DNA of 64,000 nucleotides from Paenibacillus cellulositrophicus (GCF_009363095.1 NZ_CP045295.1:2778501-2842500); one strand, 5' to 3'. Shown: positions 35,913 to 47,508, counted from the stretch's first letter. Notes: a model not told the origin generated them from the sequence alone. A program made the numbers and translations.

Positions 35913-36108
35913 GATATGCTCCTCCTTTATGTGTAAAAACGATAACTTTCGCTCGAAGCTCATTTATTTCCCGAGAAATATCGAAAAGATTCCCCGGCAT
36001 CCGCTGGAAGCGGGCCGAGCCGACAAAACCGTCAAATCCCTCCACAAAGCGCACTTTTTGCTCGATAACGGCCGAAGTCTTTGCGGAAACACCGAAATTT
36101 ATCATTTC

Positions 36109-36351
36109 TTATATAAGTTGAACGATTGAAATGGATGATAATAGGGGCAAGTACGTAAAACGTTCCTACGATCGCTCTTGTTTTCGTATTTCTTTATTGA
36201 TGGATCCAACCTAATGGAGAAATCCGAAAGCCAAAGCATATGCTTCCGATGCTAGCTTTCCTTTGGAAAGCTTTCACGAACGCTTCGCTTCTTCGGAATC
36301 GTTTTACTCCCTTGCCCTGCATCCTATTCTTTTAATTCAACTTATATTATA
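36109..36351. mobile_element. MITE-like element between purN and purH
   Basis: About 243 bp with imperfect terminal inverted repeats of nearly 60 bp. The left end (36109-36166) opens with TTATATAAGTTGAA and the right end (36295-36351) is its inverse, ending TTCAACTTATATTATA. Both also share GGGCAAG and GTAAAACG before TTCC. No transposase frame is inside. An internal palindrome AAGCATATGCTT sits near the centre. When transcribed as part of the operon it would fold into a long hairpin. Target duplication is unclear; the ends suggest TA. Confidence 0.65.
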
Positions 36352-36466
36352 CGAAAAAGCCGCTGACAGCCGCCGCCATTCGTGTCGGAACCGCGGCAGC
36401 TGTCCTTTATCCCCTTACCCTATCTCTATATCTTTGTGTTGTTACCACTCCAACCACGTAAAAGCA

Positions 36467-37084
36467 TCATCCCTTAAGCAGCGTAACTTTCCGGCCCTCC
36501 AGCTTCATTCTACCCTGGGCAAAAAGAGCAACGACCTGCGGGTACAGCTCCTGTTCTACAGCATGCACCGCCTGCGCAAAAGACTCCTCCGTCTCATGCT
36601 CGGCCACCTCGATCGCCCGCTGGGCGATAATCGGTCCGGTATCCATGCCGCCGTCCACAAAATGCACGGTTACGCCGCTCAGCTTGACGCCATAGTCCAG
36701 CGCTTGTCTGATCGCGTTTGTCCCGGGAAATGCCGGGAGCAGCGACGGGTGAATGTTGATCAGGCGCCCTGCATATTTGTCGACGATCACGGAGGTCAGC
36801 AGACGCATATACCCTGCCAGCACGACCAGATCGATCTCCAGCTCTTCGAGCTTGGCGACGATTTCCGCTTCATATTCCTCGCGTGATCCGTACTGTTTGG
36901 GAACGAACAGATGCTTAGGAATGCCGAGGCGCTCCGCCCGGCCGACGACAGGGGCCGCCGGTTTGTCGCAGACGAGCAGCTCCACCGTCGCACCGCCGAG
37001 CCTTCCCTCAGCGGCCGCTTCGGCCAATGCCTGAAAGTTGCTTCCCGTTCCGGAAGCAAACACAGCAATCCGGTAGCCGCTCAT
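36467..37084 (-). CDS. purN: Phosphoribosylglycinamide formyltransferase
   Basis: A 205-aa enzyme transferring formyl from 10-formyl-THF to GAR. IAVFASGTGSNFQAL at the N-terminus, VLAGYMRLLT near 92, and the signature INIHPSLLPAFPG near 113 containing the catalytic His; D near GGMDTGP. Its ATG overlaps the purM stop (TAATG). Confidence 0.95.
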   Translation of the reverse strand: MSGYRIAVFASGTGSNFQALAEAAAEGRLGGATVELLVCDKPAAPVVGRAERLGIPKHLFVPKQYGSREEYEAEIVAKLEELEIDLVVLAGYMRLLTSVIVDKYAGRLINIHPSLLPAFPGTNAIRQALDYGVKLSGVTVHFVDGGMDTGPIIAQRAIEVAEHETEESFAQAVHAVEQELYPQVVALFAQGRMKLEGRKVTLLKG

Positions 37085-38130
37085 TAGACATCGGCTCCCG
37101 TAAAGGTCACAACCGACTCACCCGGCGTTACCGACCCGATGATGTACGCTTCCTCGCCGCTCGCCTTGAGCAGCTCCAGCGCCTGCTGCGCATCGCCTTC
37201 GCTGACGACAAGGACAAGCCCGATGCCCATGTTGAATGTGGTGAACATGTCACGATTGGCAATACTGCCCTTGCTCTGCATCAGCTCAAAGATCGGCAGG
37301 ATCGGCCAGGAACCGTAACGGATGTCCACGTTGACGTTGGCAGGCAGCATGCGCGGAATGTTCTCGATGAAGCCGCCGCCGGTGATGTGCGCCATGCCTT
37401 TCACGTTGACCTTCTCCAGCAGAGCCAGCAGAGGCTTCACATAGATTTTGGTCGGTGTCAGCAGGACGTCGCCCAGCTTGCCGCCCAGTTCAGGAATTTC
37501 ATCGTGCAGGCTGTAGCCGGACTGCTCAAGCAGGAGCTTGCGCACCAGGGAGAAGCCGTTGCTGTGCACGCCGCTCGATGCGATGCCGATGACCGTATCT
37601 CCAGGGGCGATGGACGAGCCGTTGATGATTTTGCTTTTATCGACTACGCCGACCGTAAAGCCCGCGATATCGTATTCGCCTTCGGCGTACATGCCAGGCA
37701 TCTCAGCGGTTTCACCGCCGATCAGCGCGCAGCCGGACTGATGGCAGCCCTCGGCGATGCCAGCCACGATCGCTTCGATCTTCTCCGGCACGACCTTGTC
37801 GCATGCCAAGTAGTCAAGGAAAAACAGCGGCTCTGCCCCCTGCACCACGATGTCGTTGACGCACATGGCCACCGCGTCGATCCCGATCGTGTCATGGCGG
37901 TCCATGGCGAAGGCGATTTTCAGCTTGGTGCCGACCCCGTCCGTTCCGGAAACGAGCACAGGCTCCTCATATTTGTCCTTGTTCAGGCCGAACAGCGCCC
38001 CAAAGCCGCCAAGATCTGTCATCACTTCCGGACGGAACGTCCGTTTCACGTGCTTCTTCATCCGTTCTACCGCTTCATTTCCGGCCGCGATATCCACACC
38101 GGCATTTTTATAAGCCTCAGACACTCCCAC
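37084..38130 (-). CDS. purM: Phosphoribosylformylglycinamidine cyclo-ligase (AIR synthase)
   Basis: A 348-aa ATP-dependent enzyme closing FGAM to AIR. Typical motifs: [14 protein letters not shown] near 61, [20 protein letters not shown] near 92, and GGETAEMPG near 144. It lies 137 bp after purF and overlaps purN. Confidence 0.95.
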   Translation of the reverse strand: MGVSEAYKNAGVDIAAGNEAVERMKKHVKRTFRPEVMTDLGGFGALFGLNKDKYEEPVLVSGTDGVGTKLKIAFAMDRHDTIGIDAVAMCVNDIVVQGAEPLFFLDYLACDKVVPEKIEAIVAGIAEGCHQSGCALIGGETAEMPGMYAEGEYDIAGFTVGVVDKSKIINGSSIAPGDTVIGIASSGVHSNGFSLVRKLLLEQSGYSLHDEIPELGGKLGDVLLTPTKIYVKPLLALLEKVNVKGMAHITGGGFIENIPRMLPANVNVDIRYGSWPILPIFELMQSKGSIANRDMFTTFNMGIGLVLVVSEGDAQQALELLKASGEEAYIIGSVTPGESVVTFTGADV

Positions 38131-38267
38131 GACACTCCTTTGTCAGATGCTCCGCCTCTATTTTAAGCGGGTAAAGTATTCATATCCTGAATCGATCCAC
38201 AGGCACAGCCCAAACCTTCAGCCCGGCAATGCCATGCGATCAGTAATCGCCCTGCATTCCAAACCCA

Positions 38268-39749
38268 TCAGCAGCTGCAGCCAAACTTCTCTTCACCGTT
38301 AAAATCCAGATGCGTCGGATAATCGTTGTCGAAACAAGCCAGGCACAGCCCGCCCTTGTAATCATCCGCATTGTTGCCTGCAATGGCAGTGATCAGACCC
38401 TCCGGGCTAAGGAACGCCAGCGAATCGGCGTTAATTTCCCGGCAGATTTCTTCCACCGACTTGCTTGAGGCAATCAGCTCGCGCCGGTCCGGCGTGTCGA
38501 TGCCGTAAAAGCACGGATTTTTAAAAGGCGGTGACGTAATCCGCACATGCACTTCCACCGCCCCGGCGTCGCGAAGCAGGTTCACAATCCGGCGGGAGGT
38601 CGTGCCGCGGACGATCGAATCGTCGATCATGACGACCCGCTGGCCTTCAACCACACGCCGCACAGCGCTGAGCTTCATCTTGACGCCCTGCTCGCGCAGC
38701 TCCTGGCTTGGCTGGATAAAGGTGCGGCCCGTGTATTTGTTTTTGATGAGCCCCATCTCGTACGGGATCCCCGTCTGCTCCGCGTAACCAATCGCCGCGG
38801 AAATACTGGAATCCGGCACCCCGGTCACGATGTCGGCGTCGACAAACGATTCGATCGCCATCCGGCTGCCCATCCGCTTGCGGGCGGCGTGCTGATTCGA
38901 GCCGTTCATGTCGCTGTCCGGGCGGGCAAAATAGATGTATTCCATCGCACACAGCGATTTACGGTGCTTTTTCTCCTCGAACCGGTCTTCATGCAGGCCG
39001 TCTTTGTCGAGAATAAGCAGCTCGCCCGGCTCGATGTCGCGGATCAGCTCCGCGCCGATCGTCTCGAGCGCGCAGGTCTCCGAGGCGAAAATATACGCCT
39101 CACCGAGCTTGCCCATCGTCAGTGGCCGCAGCCCGTGCGGATCCGATGCGACCAGCAGCCGGTCGTTCGTCATGATCAGGAACGCGTAGCCGCCGACGAT
39201 GCGGTTGAACGCGTCTTTGGCCGCGGAGACGAGATCCTTCGACGAACGCGCGATTAGATGTGCGATGACCTCCGTGTCGCTCGTCGTCTGGAATATCGAC
39301 CCGCCTTCCTCCAGCTCGCGCCGGATTTGCGGGGCGTTCACGATATTGCCGTTGGTCGCCACGGCCAGGTCGCCGTCACGGTACTTGAACACCAGCGGCT
39401 GCGCGTTCGTCAGCTTGCTGTCGCCGCTCGTCGAATAGCGCACGTGCCCGATGGAGATGTCCCCGGTCAGGGAAGCCATCATGTCTTTGTCGAATACCTC
39501 TTTGACGAGACCCATGCCGCGGTGGTAGTGAAACTCCTCGCGGTCGCTGACACACATCCCCGCGCTTTCTTCCCCGCGGTGCTGCAGGGCATGCAGCCCG
39601 TAGTAGGACAAAGAAGCGGCGTCCGGGTGTCCATAGACCCCGAACACGCCGCATTCTTCTTTTAATTTGTCGAACAGCCCGTCTTTGCCCGAGCCTTCGT
39701 TATAGTAGTCTCCCGTCCACAGCGTTTGCGGTGTTACTTCATGAGACAT
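38268..39749 (-). CDS. purF: Amidophosphoribosyltransferase
   Basis: A 493-aa enzyme, the committed step of purine synthesis. After a 32-residue propeptide the catalytic Cys starts [12 protein letters not shown] (Ntn hydrolase glutaminase). The phosphoribosyltransferase part carries [18 protein letters not shown]. Cysteines in CLACF and the C-terminal GCSC fit the Bacillus-type 4Fe-4S cluster. Feedback by AMP/GMP is known for the family. Its 5' end overlaps purL by 16 bp. Confidence 0.95.
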   Translation of the reverse strand: MSHEVTPQTLWTGDYYNEGSGKDGLFDKLKEECGVFGVYGHPDAASLSYYGLHALQHRGEESAGMCVSDREEFHYHRGMGLVKEVFDKDMMASLTGDISIGHVRYSTSGDSKLTNAQPLVFKYRDGDLAVATNGNIVNAPQIRRELEEGGSIFQTTSDTEVIAHLIARSSKDLVSAAKDAFNRIVGGYAFLIMTNDRLLVASDPHGLRPLTMGKLGEAYIFASETCALETIGAELIRDIEPGELLILDKDGLHEDRFEEKKHRKSLCAMEYIYFARPDSDMNGSNQHAARKRMGSRMAIESFVDADIVTGVPDSSISAAIGYAEQTGIPYEMGLIKNKYTGRTFIQPSQELREQGVKMKLSAVRRVVEGQRVVMIDDSIVRGTTSRRIVNLLRDAGAVEVHVRITSPPFKNPCFYGIDTPDRRELIASSKSVEEICREINADSLAFLSPEGLITAIAGNNADDYKGGLCLACFDNDYPTHLDFNGEEKFGCSC

Positions 39750-41977
39750 GGAATCGCATCCTCCCAGACCTGCTTCAAGCCTCCTACACTTTCGTTCACG
39801 GCCGAAGCACCGTTGATGTCAACCACCAGACTGTCGCCTTCCACGATGCCGATTTCGGCAACCGGCACGCCTTGACCTTCAATATAAGCTTTCAGCTGCT
39901 CTGCCTTGTCCCGGGATGCCGAGAGCAGGATGCGGGATTGGGATTCGCTGAACAGGGCTACGTCCGGACGCAGGCCGGTTTCGACATGCACCTGGGCACC
40001 CAGCGAACCGCTGATGCAGGACTCGGCCAGAGCCACTGCAAGACCGCCCTCGGACAAGTCGTGCGCCGACTGTACGAGTCCTTGCTGGATCGCACCAAGC
40101 ACGGAGGACAGCAGTTTTTTCTCCGTATCCAGGTCGAGCGCCGGAGGACGTCCTTCCGTTGCCCCATGCACGACGTATTGGAACTCGCTGCCGCCCAGCT
40201 CCGCTTTCGTGTCGCCGAGCAGGAAGATGACGTCGCCTTCTTGTTTGAAGCCTTGTGTCGTAATATGATCCGTATCATGCACCAGACCGACCATGCCGAC
40301 GACCGGCGTCGGGTAGATCGCTCCGCTGGCGTTCTCATTGTACAGGCTGACGTTACCGCCGATGACCGGCGTATCCAGCACGCGGCAGGCTTCGGCCATG
40401 CCGTCTACCGCACGCTCCATCTGCCAGAAAATATCCGACTTCTCCGGACTGCCAAAGTTCAGGTTGTCCGTGATCGCCAGCGGCTCGGCGCCGGAGCAGA
40501 CGATGTTGCGCGCGGCTTCGCTGACCGCGATGCGGCCGCCGACTTCCGGATCGAGATACACGTACCGCCCGTTGCAGTCGGTCGTCATCGCGAGGCCTTT
40601 GCGCGTGCCTTGGATCGTAACCACTGCCGCGTCGGAACCCGGACGGACCGCCGTGCTCGTGCGGACCATGTAATCGTACTGATTGTATACCCAGGCTTTG
40701 CTGGCAACCGTCGGGGAAGCCAAAACCTGCTTCAGGGCGCCCCCCAGGTCTTTCACTTCTTCGTAGCGCAGCGTATCGACGTCGGCGTTTGCTTCATAAT
40801 AAGCAGGCACGCTCGACGGCTTGTTGTACACCGGGCACTCGTCAACGAGTGCCTTGACCGGCATGTCGCCAACGACTTCGCCATGGTGGAACAGCTTCAG
40901 GCGTCCATCGTCGGTCACTTTGCCGACCTTGGCGCAGATGACACCCCAGCGCTCGAAAATTTCCATCGCCTGCGCTTCGTCCTTCGGCTCGACGACGAAC
41001 AGCATGCGCTCCTGGGATTCGGAGAGCATCATTTCGTACGGCGTCATGCCTTCTTCACGCTGCGGCACCTGGTCGAGATACAGCTCCAGGCCGTTGCCGG
41101 CCTTGCTCGCCATCTCCGCGCTGGAGCAGGTCAAGCCGGCTGCGCCCATGTCCTGAATGCCGAGCACGATCCCCGAATCGATCAGCTCCAGGGTCGACTC
41201 CATCACCAGCTTCTCCATGAACGGGTCACCGACTTGAACGGCCGTCTTCTTCGCTTCCGACTCTTCGCTGAGCTCAACCGAAGCAAACGTCGCCCCATGA
41301 ATGCCGTCGCGGCCGGTAGGAGGACCTACGTAAAAGACCGGGTTGCCCACGCCTTTAGCCACGCCGCGCTGAATTTTGTCGTGGTCGATCAGACCGACGC
41401 ACATCGCGTTGACCAGCGGATTGCCGTCGTAGCTGTTGTCAAACATCACTTCACCGGCCACCGTCGGAATACCGATGCAGTTGCCGTATCCGGCGATGCC
41501 GGCCACAACATGCTCGAACAGATACTTCACGCGGTCGCTTTCAAGTTTGCCGAAACGCAGCGAGTTGAGCAGCGCCACCGGTCTTGCGCCCATCGAGAAA
41601 ATGTCGCGGATGATGCCGCCCACACCGGTCGCGGCGCCTTGGTAAGGCTCTACTGCGGAAGGGTGGTTATGGCTTTCGATTTTGAACACGACCGCCTGGT
41701 TGTCGCCAATGTCGACGATCCCCGCACCTTCGCCCGGTCCCATCAGGACCCGCGGGCCGCTGGTTGGGAAGCGGCGCAGCAGCGGCTTCGAATTTTTGTA
41801 GGCACAGTGCTCAGACCACATGACGCTGAACACGCCGATTTCGGTATAGTTCGGCTGACGTCCCATAAAGGAGCAGATCAGCTCGTATTCACTGTCCGAT
41901 ACCCCAAACTGCTGATAGATTTTCTGTTCCGCAATCTGTGCTGCGGTCGGTTCCTTAGCGGACACTTGCTGCGCCAT
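39734..41977 (-). CDS. purL: FGAM synthase subunit PurL (small type)
   Basis: A 747-aa ATP-dependent synthase that works with PurQ and PurS. Motifs: [20 protein letters not shown] near 47, [18 protein letters not shown] near 93, [14 protein letters not shown] near 265, and [16 protein letters not shown] near 610. Overlaps purQ by 23 bp and purF by 16 bp. A long open frame lies antisense to it (39731-42010); it is a codon-bias shadow. Confidence 0.96.
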   Translation of the reverse strand: MAQQVSAKEPTAAQIAEQKIYQQFGVSDSEYELICSFMGRQPNYTEIGVFSVMWSEHCAYKNSKPLLRRFPTSGPRVLMGPGEGAGIVDIGDNQAVVFKIESHNHPSAVEPYQGAATGVGGIIRDIFSMGARPVALLNSLRFGKLESDRVKYLFEHVVAGIAGYGNCIGIPTVAGEVMFDNSYDGNPLVNAMCVGLIDHDKIQRGVAKGVGNPVFYVGPPTGRDGIHGATFASVELSEESEAKKTAVQVGDPFMEKLVMESTLELIDSGIVLGIQDMGAAGLTCSSAEMASKAGNGLELYLDQVPQREEGMTPYEMMLSESQERMLFVVEPKDEAQAMEIFERWGVICAKVGKVTDDGRLKLFHHGEVVGDMPVKALVDECPVYNKPSSVPAYYEANADVDTLRYEEVKDLGGALKQVLASPTVASKAWVYNQYDYMVRTSTAVRPGSDAAVVTIQGTRKGLAMTTDCNGRYVYLDPEVGGRIAVSEAARNIVCSGAEPLAITDNLNFGSPEKSDIFWQMERAVDGMAEACRVLDTPVIGGNVSLYNENASGAIYPTPVVGMVGLVHDTDHITTQGFKQEGDVIFLLGDTKAELGGSEFQYVVHGATEGRPPALDLDTEKKLLSSVLGAIQQGLVQSAHDLSEGGLAVALAESCISGSLGAQVHVETGLRPDVALFSESQSRILLSASRDKAEQLKAYIEGQGVPVAEIGIVEGDSLVVDINGASAVNESVGGLKQVWEDAIPCLMK

Positions 41978-42644
41978 GGGTATCCCTCCAAGCCTTCAAA
42001 ATGGATGTAAACATACGCTTGCCGTCCTCGGAGCCGAGCAGGGAGTTCACTGCGCGTTCCGGGTGCGGCATCATGCCGACGACGTTGCCGCGCTCATTGC
42101 AGATGCCGGCGATATCCAGGACAGAGCCGTTCGGATTGCTGCTGTAGGTGAAGACGATTTGGTTATTTTCCTGAAGACGCGCGAGCGTCTCCTCATCACA
42201 ATAGTAATTCCCTTCGCCGTGGGCGATCGGAATGACGATTTCTTCATTTTCGCTAAAGTCGGTCGTGAACGGCGTGCGGTTGTTCGCCACTTTCAGCACC
42301 GTGTCATGGCAGCGGAACTTCATGGACGTGTTGCGCAGCAGCGCGCCCGGCAGCAGCCCCGCTTCCGTCAGGATTTGGAATCCGTTGCAAATGCCCAGAA
42401 TGTATTTGCCTTGCTCTGCAGCCTTGGCCACTTCACTCATGACTGGAGCAAACCGCGAGATTGCCCCGCAGCGAAGGTAGTCGCCGTAAGAGAAACCGCC
42501 AGGAACCAGAATGCAGTCGTAAGCGGACAGGTCTGTTGCGGTATGCCAGACGTAATCGACAGGCTCCCCGAGTGTTTCCTCTACCGCTTTGTAGCAGTCG
42601 ATATCACAGTTGGAGCCGGGAAAGACGAGAACTGCAAATTTCAT
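41955..42644 (-). CDS. purQ: FGAM synthase glutaminase subunit PurQ
   Basis: A 229-aa class I glutamine amidotransferase supplying ammonia to Pur[11 protein letters not shown] near 8; [12 protein letters not shown] near 82 holds the nucleophile Cys; MPHPERAV near 194 supplies the His and Glu. Starts 5 bp after purS. Confidence 0.96.
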   Translation of the reverse strand: MKFAVLVFPGSNCDIDCYKAVEETLGEPVDYVWHTATDLSAYDCILVPGGFSYGDYLRCGAISRFAPVMSEVAKAAEQGKYILGICNGFQILTEAGLLPGALLRNTSMKFRCHDTVLKVANNRTPFTTDFSENEEIVIPIAHGEGNYYCDEETLARLQENNQIVFTYSSNPNGSVLDIAGICNERGNVVGMMPHPERAVNSLLGSEDGKRMFTSILKAWRDTHGAASVR

Positions 42645-42649
42645 GGATG

Positions 42650-42895
42650 TTAGCCCTCCAATTCGTATCGGTAATCCTCGACCACCGTATTCGCCAGAAG
42701 CTTCTCACACATGGCTTTGACGCGTTGTTCTGCCTCAGCACGGTCATTCGTGTCCAGCTGAAGCTCCATGTATTTCCCGATGCGGAGGCTCGACACTTCC
42801 TCGAATCCCATCGAATGAAGCGCTCCCTGCACCGCAACCCCCTGCGGATCGAGTACGCCCTGCTTAATAGTGACATAGACCGTAGCTTTCATCAT
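42650..42895 (-). CDS. purS: FGAM synthase subunit PurS
   Basis: An 81-aa small subunit bridging PurL and Pur[21 protein letters not shown] at the start and the [16 protein letters not shown] motif are diagnostic. AGGAGGAACTAG lies upstream. The 115-bp gap to purC holds nothing else recognisable. Confidence 0.95.
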   Translation of the reverse strand: MMKATVYVTIKQGVLDPQGVAVQGALHSMGFEEVSSLRIGKYMELQLDTNDRAEAEQRVKAMCEKLLANTVVEDYRYELEG

Positions 42896-43010
42896 GTTCT
42901 TCTAGTTCCTCCTCTAGGAATGAGTGAATGAGTGAATGAATCCTTTTCAGGCCTGCATTAGCTAAAAAAATCGTCTGAACCCTAAGTTCGTTACTATGGC
43001 GGTTTCTATC

Positions 43011-43898
43011 TTAAACGCGCTTCGTCAGGCGTTCGTAAATATCCACGTATCTGCGGGTCGTTTCGTCTACCACCGGCTGCGGCAGCGGGTCCGGCTGGCT
43101 GTTCTTGTCCCATGGTGTTGAGGCAAGGTAGGATCGCACCGGCTCCTTATCCATGCTGTCGATCTCGATGTCCAGCGTGTAGTTTTCCTTCGCCCAGAAC
43201 CGCGAGGAGTCTGGCGTAAAAATCTCGTCGATCAGGATGACCTTGCCGTCCAGTACGCCGAATTCGAACTTGCAGTCCGCCAAAATGATGCCGCGCTCAT
43301 CGCAGTACCGCCGGGCGAAGTCGTACAGCTTCAGGCTTTTCTCCTGGAGCTCCAGCGCCAGCTCTTCGCCGATCAGTTCCTGCATGCGCTCCATGGAGAT
43401 GTCCTCGTCATGGCCGACATCGTTTTTGGCCGCCGGCGTGAAGATCGGCTCCGGAAACGCCTCGTTCTTGCGGATGCCCTCCGGCAGCTTGATGCCGTTC
43501 ACTTCACCGCCCGCCTGGTACTGCCTCCAGCCGCCTCCGGTAATATAACCGCGCACGACGCATTCCATGTCGATCCGCTCGGCTTTGCGGACCACCATGA
43601 TCCGGTCCTTCAAGAGCTCTTTGTTCTTCGCCACGGCGCCCAGGCGCTCGACGTCCGTATGGACAACATGGTTATCCATGAAGTCCTTCGTCATTTCGAA
43701 CCAGAACGCGCTCAGCTTGTTCAGCACGTTGCCCTTCTCGGGCACCGGCGGCTCCAGCACATAGTCAAAAGCGGATATGCGGTCGGTGACCACGATCAGT
43801 ACACGCTCTCCCAAATCGTAAAGCTCGCGCACCTTGCCTTTATACAGCAGCGGCGCGTCTACCAGTTCCACCGCAGTCGATACAGCCGGTGATGTCAT
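43011..43898 (-). CDS. purC: SAICAR synthase
   Basis: A 295-aa ATP-dependent ligase joining CAIR and aspartate. YKGKVRELYDLGERVLIVVT at the start and LADCKFEFG and LIDEIFTPDSSRFW near 200-220 mark the family. ATG 43898 follows GGGGAGGATT; the longer frame to 43928 lacks a site. It is a SAICAR synthase of the longer (about 295-aa) type, whereas Bacillus subtilis PurC is about 240 aa. Confidence 0.93.
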   Translation of the reverse strand: MTSPAVSTAVELVDAPLLYKGKVRELYDLGERVLIVVTDRISAFDYVLEPPVPEKGNVLNKLSAFWFEMTKDFMDNHVVHTDVERLGAVAKNKELLKDRIMVVRKAERIDMECVVRGYITGGGWRQYQAGGEVNGIKLPEGIRKNEAFPEPIFTPAAKNDVGHDEDISMERMQELIGEELALELQEKSLKLYDFARRYCDERGIILADCKFEFGVLDGKVILIDEIFTPDSSRFWAKENYTLDIEIDSMDKEPVRSYLASTPWDKNSQPDPLPQPVVDETTRRYVDIYERLTKRV

Positions 43899-43983
43899 GC
43901 GAATCCTCCCCATTTCTCGGCTCAACACTCGAAAATCCCCTCGTCGCCAGCGGTGCAGCCGCTGCAGTTACGGATCGTTCCGC

Positions 43984-44059
43984 CGATCGCTGTTGTCTCC
44001 AAATTTCTTGATCGGTCGCTCTTAAATAGCGGTTGAAATTCGGAGACAAAGGCGATCGC
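43984..44059. repeat. Palindromic element between purB and purC
   Basis: A left arm of 24 bp (43984-44007) and a right arm of 25 bp (44035-44059) are imperfect inverses (CGATCGCTGTTGTCTCCAAA against TTCGGAGACAAAGGCGATCG), with a 27-nt loop. It fills the middle of the 289-bp purB-purC gap (43899-44187). No T-run follows, so it should form an RNA stem rather than terminate. It is probably a dispersed repetitive palindrome; no second copy is seen in this window. Confidence 0.65.
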
Positions 44060-44187
44060 TGTCGCTTCTCTGGATCGATTCCGTCCCTTTCGCTGCAATC
44101 GCTGAAGATGTCTGCCATGATGTTGAGTCCATCATTCTCCAAGCCTCTAATACGGGTTACTCACGATTAACTTCAAACCGAACGCTC

Positions 44188-45483
44188 TTAAATCAAGCCA
44201 AGCTTTTGGAAAATCGTATCCACGTGCTTCAGATGCCACGACGGATTAAACGCATCTTCGATCTCTTCCGGGCTGAGCGCCTCCGTAATTTCCGGCGTCG
44301 CTTCCACGATGTCGCGGAACTGGCGCTGCTCTTCCCACGCCTGCATCGCCCGAGGCTGCACGGTATCGTACGCCTGCTCACGGCTGAAGCCTTTGTCGAT
44401 CAGCTTCGTCATGACGCGGCCGGAAAACGGCACGCCGTAGGTACGCGCCATGTTGCGCTTCATGTTTTCCGGGAACACGGTCAGGTTCTTCACGATGTTG
44501 CCGAAGCGGTTCAGCATGTAGTTCAGCAGCATCGTCGCATCCGGCAGGATGATCCGCTCCACGGAGGAGTGCGAAATATCGCGCTCGTGCCAGAGCGCCA
44601 CGTCTTCATAGGCGGTCACCATGTGGCCGCGGATGACGCGCGAGAGGCCCGAGATGTTCTCGCAGCCGATCGGGTTGCGCTTGTGCGGCATCGCCGAGGA
44701 ACCCTTCTGGCCTTTGGCGAAGGCTTCTTCAACCTCGCGCACTTCGCTCTTCTGGAGCGCGCGGATTTCCGTTGCGAACTTGTCGAGCGACGTCGCGATC
44801 AATGCCAGCGTTGCCATGTATTCGGCATGGCGGTCACGCTGCAGCGTCTGCGTGGAGATCGGAGCCGGGCTCGTGCCGAGCTTCTTGCAGACGAACTCTT
44901 CCACGAACGGATCGATGTTGGCATAGGTGCCCACCGCGCCGGAAATTTTCCCGAACTGGACGCCGTTCGCCGCGTGGCGGAAACGCTCCAGGTTGCGCTT
45001 CATTTCCTCGTACCAGAGAGCCATCTTCAGGCCGAAGGTCGTCGGCTCGGCATGAACACCGTGCGTGCGTCCCATCATCGGCGTGTCTTTGTAAGCTACA
45101 GCCTTGTCTTTCAGGATCTCGATGAAGTTCAAAATATCCTTCTCCAAAATTTCGTTTGCTTGACGGAGAAGATATCCGAGCGCTGTATCCACCACGTCAG
45201 TGGAAGTGAGTCCGTAATGCACCCATTTGCGCTCCTGTCCAAGACTTTCCGATACCGCGCGGGTAAAGGCGATGACGTCATGGCGCGTTTCCTGCTCGAT
45301 TTCGTAAATCCGGTCGATGTCGAATTTGGCGTTCTCGCGAAGCAGCTTCGTGTCTTCCTTCGGAATGACGCCCAGCTCGGCCCAAGCCTCGCATGCGCAC
45401 AGCTCGACTTCCAGCCATGCCTTGAATTTATTTTCTTCGGTCCAGATGGCCCGCATTTCCGGTCTGCTGTAACGTTCGATCAT
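44188..45483 (-). CDS. purB: Adenylosuccinate lyase
   Basis: A 431-aa lyase acting on SAICAR and adenylosuccinate. It carries [20 protein letters not shown] near 90, [14 protein letters not shown] near 138 (catalytic His), and the fumarase signature [13 protein letters not shown] near 261. Starts 3 bp after purK. Confidence 0.95.
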   Translation of the reverse strand: MIERYSRPEMRAIWTEENKFKAWLEVELCACEAWAELGVIPKEDTKLLRENAKFDIDRIYEIEQETRHDVIAFTRAVSESLGQERKWVHYGLTSTDVVDTALGYLLRQANEILEKDILNFIEILKDKAVAYKDTPMMGRTHGVHAEPTTFGLKMALWYEEMKRNLERFRHAANGVQFGKISGAVGTYANIDPFVEEFVCKKLGTSPAPISTQTLQRDRHAEYMATLALIATSLDKFATEIRALQKSEVREVEEAFAKGQKGSSAMPHKRNPIGCENISGLSRVIRGHMVTAYEDVALWHERDISHSSVERIILPDATMLLNYMLNRFGNIVKNLTVFPENMKRNMARTYGVPFSGRVMTKLIDKGFSREQAYDTVQPRAMQAWEEQRQFRDIVEATPEITEALSPEEIEDAFNPSWHLKHVDTIFQKLGLI

Positions 45484-45486
45484 AAA

Positions 45487-46659
45487 TTATCCTTGCCTCC
45501 AGATGTTAGTTTGTTCAACCCAGTCGAGTCCGTCCTGCACGTCTTTGCACAGCAGGTTGATATGTCCCATTTTACGGTCTTTCTTCACGTCGCTCTTGCC
45601 ATATAAATGAAGCTTCGGCACCACGCCGTATTCGCTGACGGCGACGCTTGGTCTGCCGCTGGCGCGGATCACCTGTTCCAGGTGCTGGCCTAGAACGTTG
45701 ACCATGACGACCGGGGTCAGCAGCGTCGTATCACCGAGCGGCATGTTGCACACGGCGCGGACATGCTGCTCGAACTGCGAGGTCGCACAGGCCTCCATCG
45801 TGTAGTGGCCGGAGTTGTGCGGACGCGGCGCCAGCTCGTTCACGTACAGCTGCCCGTCCTTCGTCACGAACATTTCCACGGCCAGCAGACCGACCGCGCC
45901 CAAGTGCTCCACGAGCTGCTCCGCCAGCTTGCGGGCTTCCCGCTGAACCTGCTCCTCGACTCTCGCCGGGACAATCGACAGGTGTAAAATGTTGTTCACA
46001 TGAATATTTTCTGCCACCGGGAAGCTTTTTACTTCCCCTTTTGGACTGCGGGCGGCAACAACTGAAATTTCGCATTGAAAATCAACGAATTTCTCCAGTA
46101 CCAGCTCGCGGCCGGTGGCAGCCAATTCCTCGTAAGCCGCCTCGAGCTGATCCTCCGAGCGGAGAACGATCTGGCCTTTGCCGTCGTATCCGCCGGTGGC
46201 GGTCTTCAGCACGCCGGGAAGTCCGAGCTCGGCAGCCGCCTCTCTGAGGCTCTCCAGGCTCGTAATTTCGCGGTACGGCGCCACGGGCACGCCCGCAGCT
46301 TCGATCGCCCGCTTCTCCCGGAGGCGGTGCTGCGTCGTGTAGAGCAGCGCGCTTCCTTGCGGCACGCTGGATTCCTTCTCCAGCAGCGCCGCGACTTCTG
46401 CGTCGACGTTTTCGAATTCGTACGTAATGACATCCGACGCCGCCGCCAGCCGGCGGGCTGCATCAACGTCGTCGTAAGCCGCTTCAATCTGTCCTGCGAC
46501 CTGCCCGCAGGGCGAATCCTGCGTCGGATCGAGCGTGATGAAGCGGTACCCCATGGCGGTTCCGGCCAGCGCCATCATTCGTCCCAGCTGACCGCCGCCC
46601 AGAATGCCGATGGTGGAACCAGGGAGCCATGTCTGCTGCGATGCCTGATTGCCGCTCAT
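45487..46659 (-). CDS. purK: N5-carboxyaminoimidazole ribonucleotide synthase
   Basis: A 390-aa ATP-grasp enzyme making N5-CAIR from AIR and bicarbonate. [17 protein letters not shown] near 17, [15 protein letters not shown] near 157, and [18 protein letters not shown] near 272. Overlaps purE by 4 bp (ATGA). Confidence 0.95.
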   Translation of the reverse strand: MSGNQASQQTWLPGSTIGILGGGQLGRMMALAGTAMGYRFITLDPTQDSPCGQVAGQIEAAYDDVDAARRLAAASDVITYEFENVDAEVAALLEKESSVPQGSALLYTTQHRLREKRAIEAAGVPVAPYREITSLESLREAAAELGLPGVLKTATGGYDGKGQIVLRSEDQLEAAYEELAATGRELVLEKFVDFQCEISVVAARSPKGEVKSFPVAENIHVNNILHLSIVPARVEEQVQREARKLAEQLVEHLGAVGLLAVEMFVTKDGQLYVNELAPRPHNSGHYTMEACATSQFEQHVRAVCNMPLGDTTLLTPVVMVNVLGQHLEQVIRASGRPSVAVSEYGVVPKLHLYGKSDVKKDRKMGHINLLCKDVQDGLDWVEQTNIWRQG

Positions 46660-47141
46660 AGCGAATCACTGCTTTCCAGCACTTCGTCGCGGATGGCATC
46701 TCTTCGAGCTTGCACCCGCGCTTGAACCTCGCTGTCATAGGCCCCGATGATTTGCGCGGCCAGGAGGCCCGCATTCGTAGCGCCCGCCTTGCCGATCGCC
46801 ACCGTCGCGACCGGAATGCCGCCCGGCATCTGAACGATCGACAGAAGCGAATCCAAGCCGTTCAGCGCTTTAGACTGCACAGGCACGCCGATGACCGGCA
46901 GTGTCGTCTTGGACGCTACCATGCCCGGCAAATGCGCGGCACCGCCGGCTCCGGCGATGATGACCTTGAGGCCGCGCTCCGCCGCCTGCTCCGCAAAGGC
47001 GAACATCAGGTCCGGCGTCCGGTGCGCGGACACGACCTTTTTCTCATACGGAATTTGCAGTTCGTCCAGGACGAGACATGCATGCTGCATCGTTTCCCAA
47101 TCCGATTTGCTGCCCATAATGACAGCGACCGCTGCTGACAT
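46656..47141 (-). CDS. purE: N5-carboxyaminoimidazole ribonucleotide mutase
   Basis: A 161-aa class I PurE that converts N5-CAIR to [19 protein letters not shown] near 8, VVSAHRTPD near 36, and [20 protein letters not shown] near 60 are the family signatures. First gene of the operon, behind the riboswitch leader. Confidence 0.95.
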   Translation of the reverse strand: MSAAVAVIMGSKSDWETMQHACLVLDELQIPYEKKVVSAHRTPDLMFAFAEQAAERGLKVIIAGAGGAAHLPGMVASKTTLPVIGVPVQSKALNGLDSLLSIVQMPGGIPVATVAIGKAGATNAGLLAAQIIGAYDSEVQARVQARRDAIRDEVLESSDSL

Positions 47142-47187
47142 GTTTCAACCCACTTTCCAAAAGTTTTTTATTCATTCGGGAGAGACC

Positions 47188-47241
47188 CAAAAAGGCCCGG
47201 TGCCCGAGAAATACGTTGACTTTCAGGATACCGGACCGGGT
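47188..47241 (-). terminator. Riboswitch-controlled terminator in the purE leader
   Basis: On the minus strand CCCGGT (47235-47240 inverse) pairs with ACCGGG (47196-47201 inverse), followed by CCTTTTTGGG. It is upstream of purE. Another stem, GGAATACTGCCG with CGGCAGCGGTATTCC (47244-47321), sits between it and the aptamer and may take part in switching. Confidence 0.6.
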
Positions 47242-47319
47242 AAGGAATACCGCTGCCGCAAACGCAGCAAGGAGGGAAGCCTTTCCGTCCATCGGAACCG
47301 GCGACTCCTCGGCAGTATT

Positions 47320-47391
47320 CCCTCGTAGTCCGGACATTTACGGTATCCGGGTAGAAACTTCCGGGCCATATCCCCGGCTTTATACGAGATC
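47320..47391 (-). ncRNA. Guanine (purine) riboswitch aptamer
   Basis: Transcribed on the minus strand. P1 is CTCGTA / TACGAG. The conserved core contains GATATGGCCCGGAAGTTTCT, ACCGTAAATGTCC and GACTACGAG. The discriminating C in GACTACG (U in adenine switches) indicates guanine binding. It is about 180 nt upstream of purE. Guanine binding should favour termination and lower purine synthesis, as known for Bacillus purE operons. Confidence 0.93.
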
Positions 47392-47476
47392 AATTCATTC
47401 GATTATTTGTTCATTCCCTTAACCATCCAGCGATGGTTCTCTGCCTCTCCAAATCCCTTAAGGCTTTACACCTAAC

Positions 47477-47506
47477 AGTTTAACAATCCCCTACACAACA
47501 TGTCAA
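47477..47506 (-). promoter_or_regulatory. Promoter of the purine operon
   Basis: Minus strand TTGACA (47501-47506), an 18-nt spacer, TAAACT (47477-47482). The -35 is perfect, the -10 weaker. The leader to purE is about 330 nt. Confidence 0.6.
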
Positions 47507-47508
47507 CT

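Noticed and set aside
39731..42010. 759-codon open frame antisense to purL
   Set aside because: It mirrors purL over its full length, has no ribosome-binding site and no recognisable domain; it arises from GC-rich third positions. Similar shadows oppose topB, purD, yerB and ilvA.
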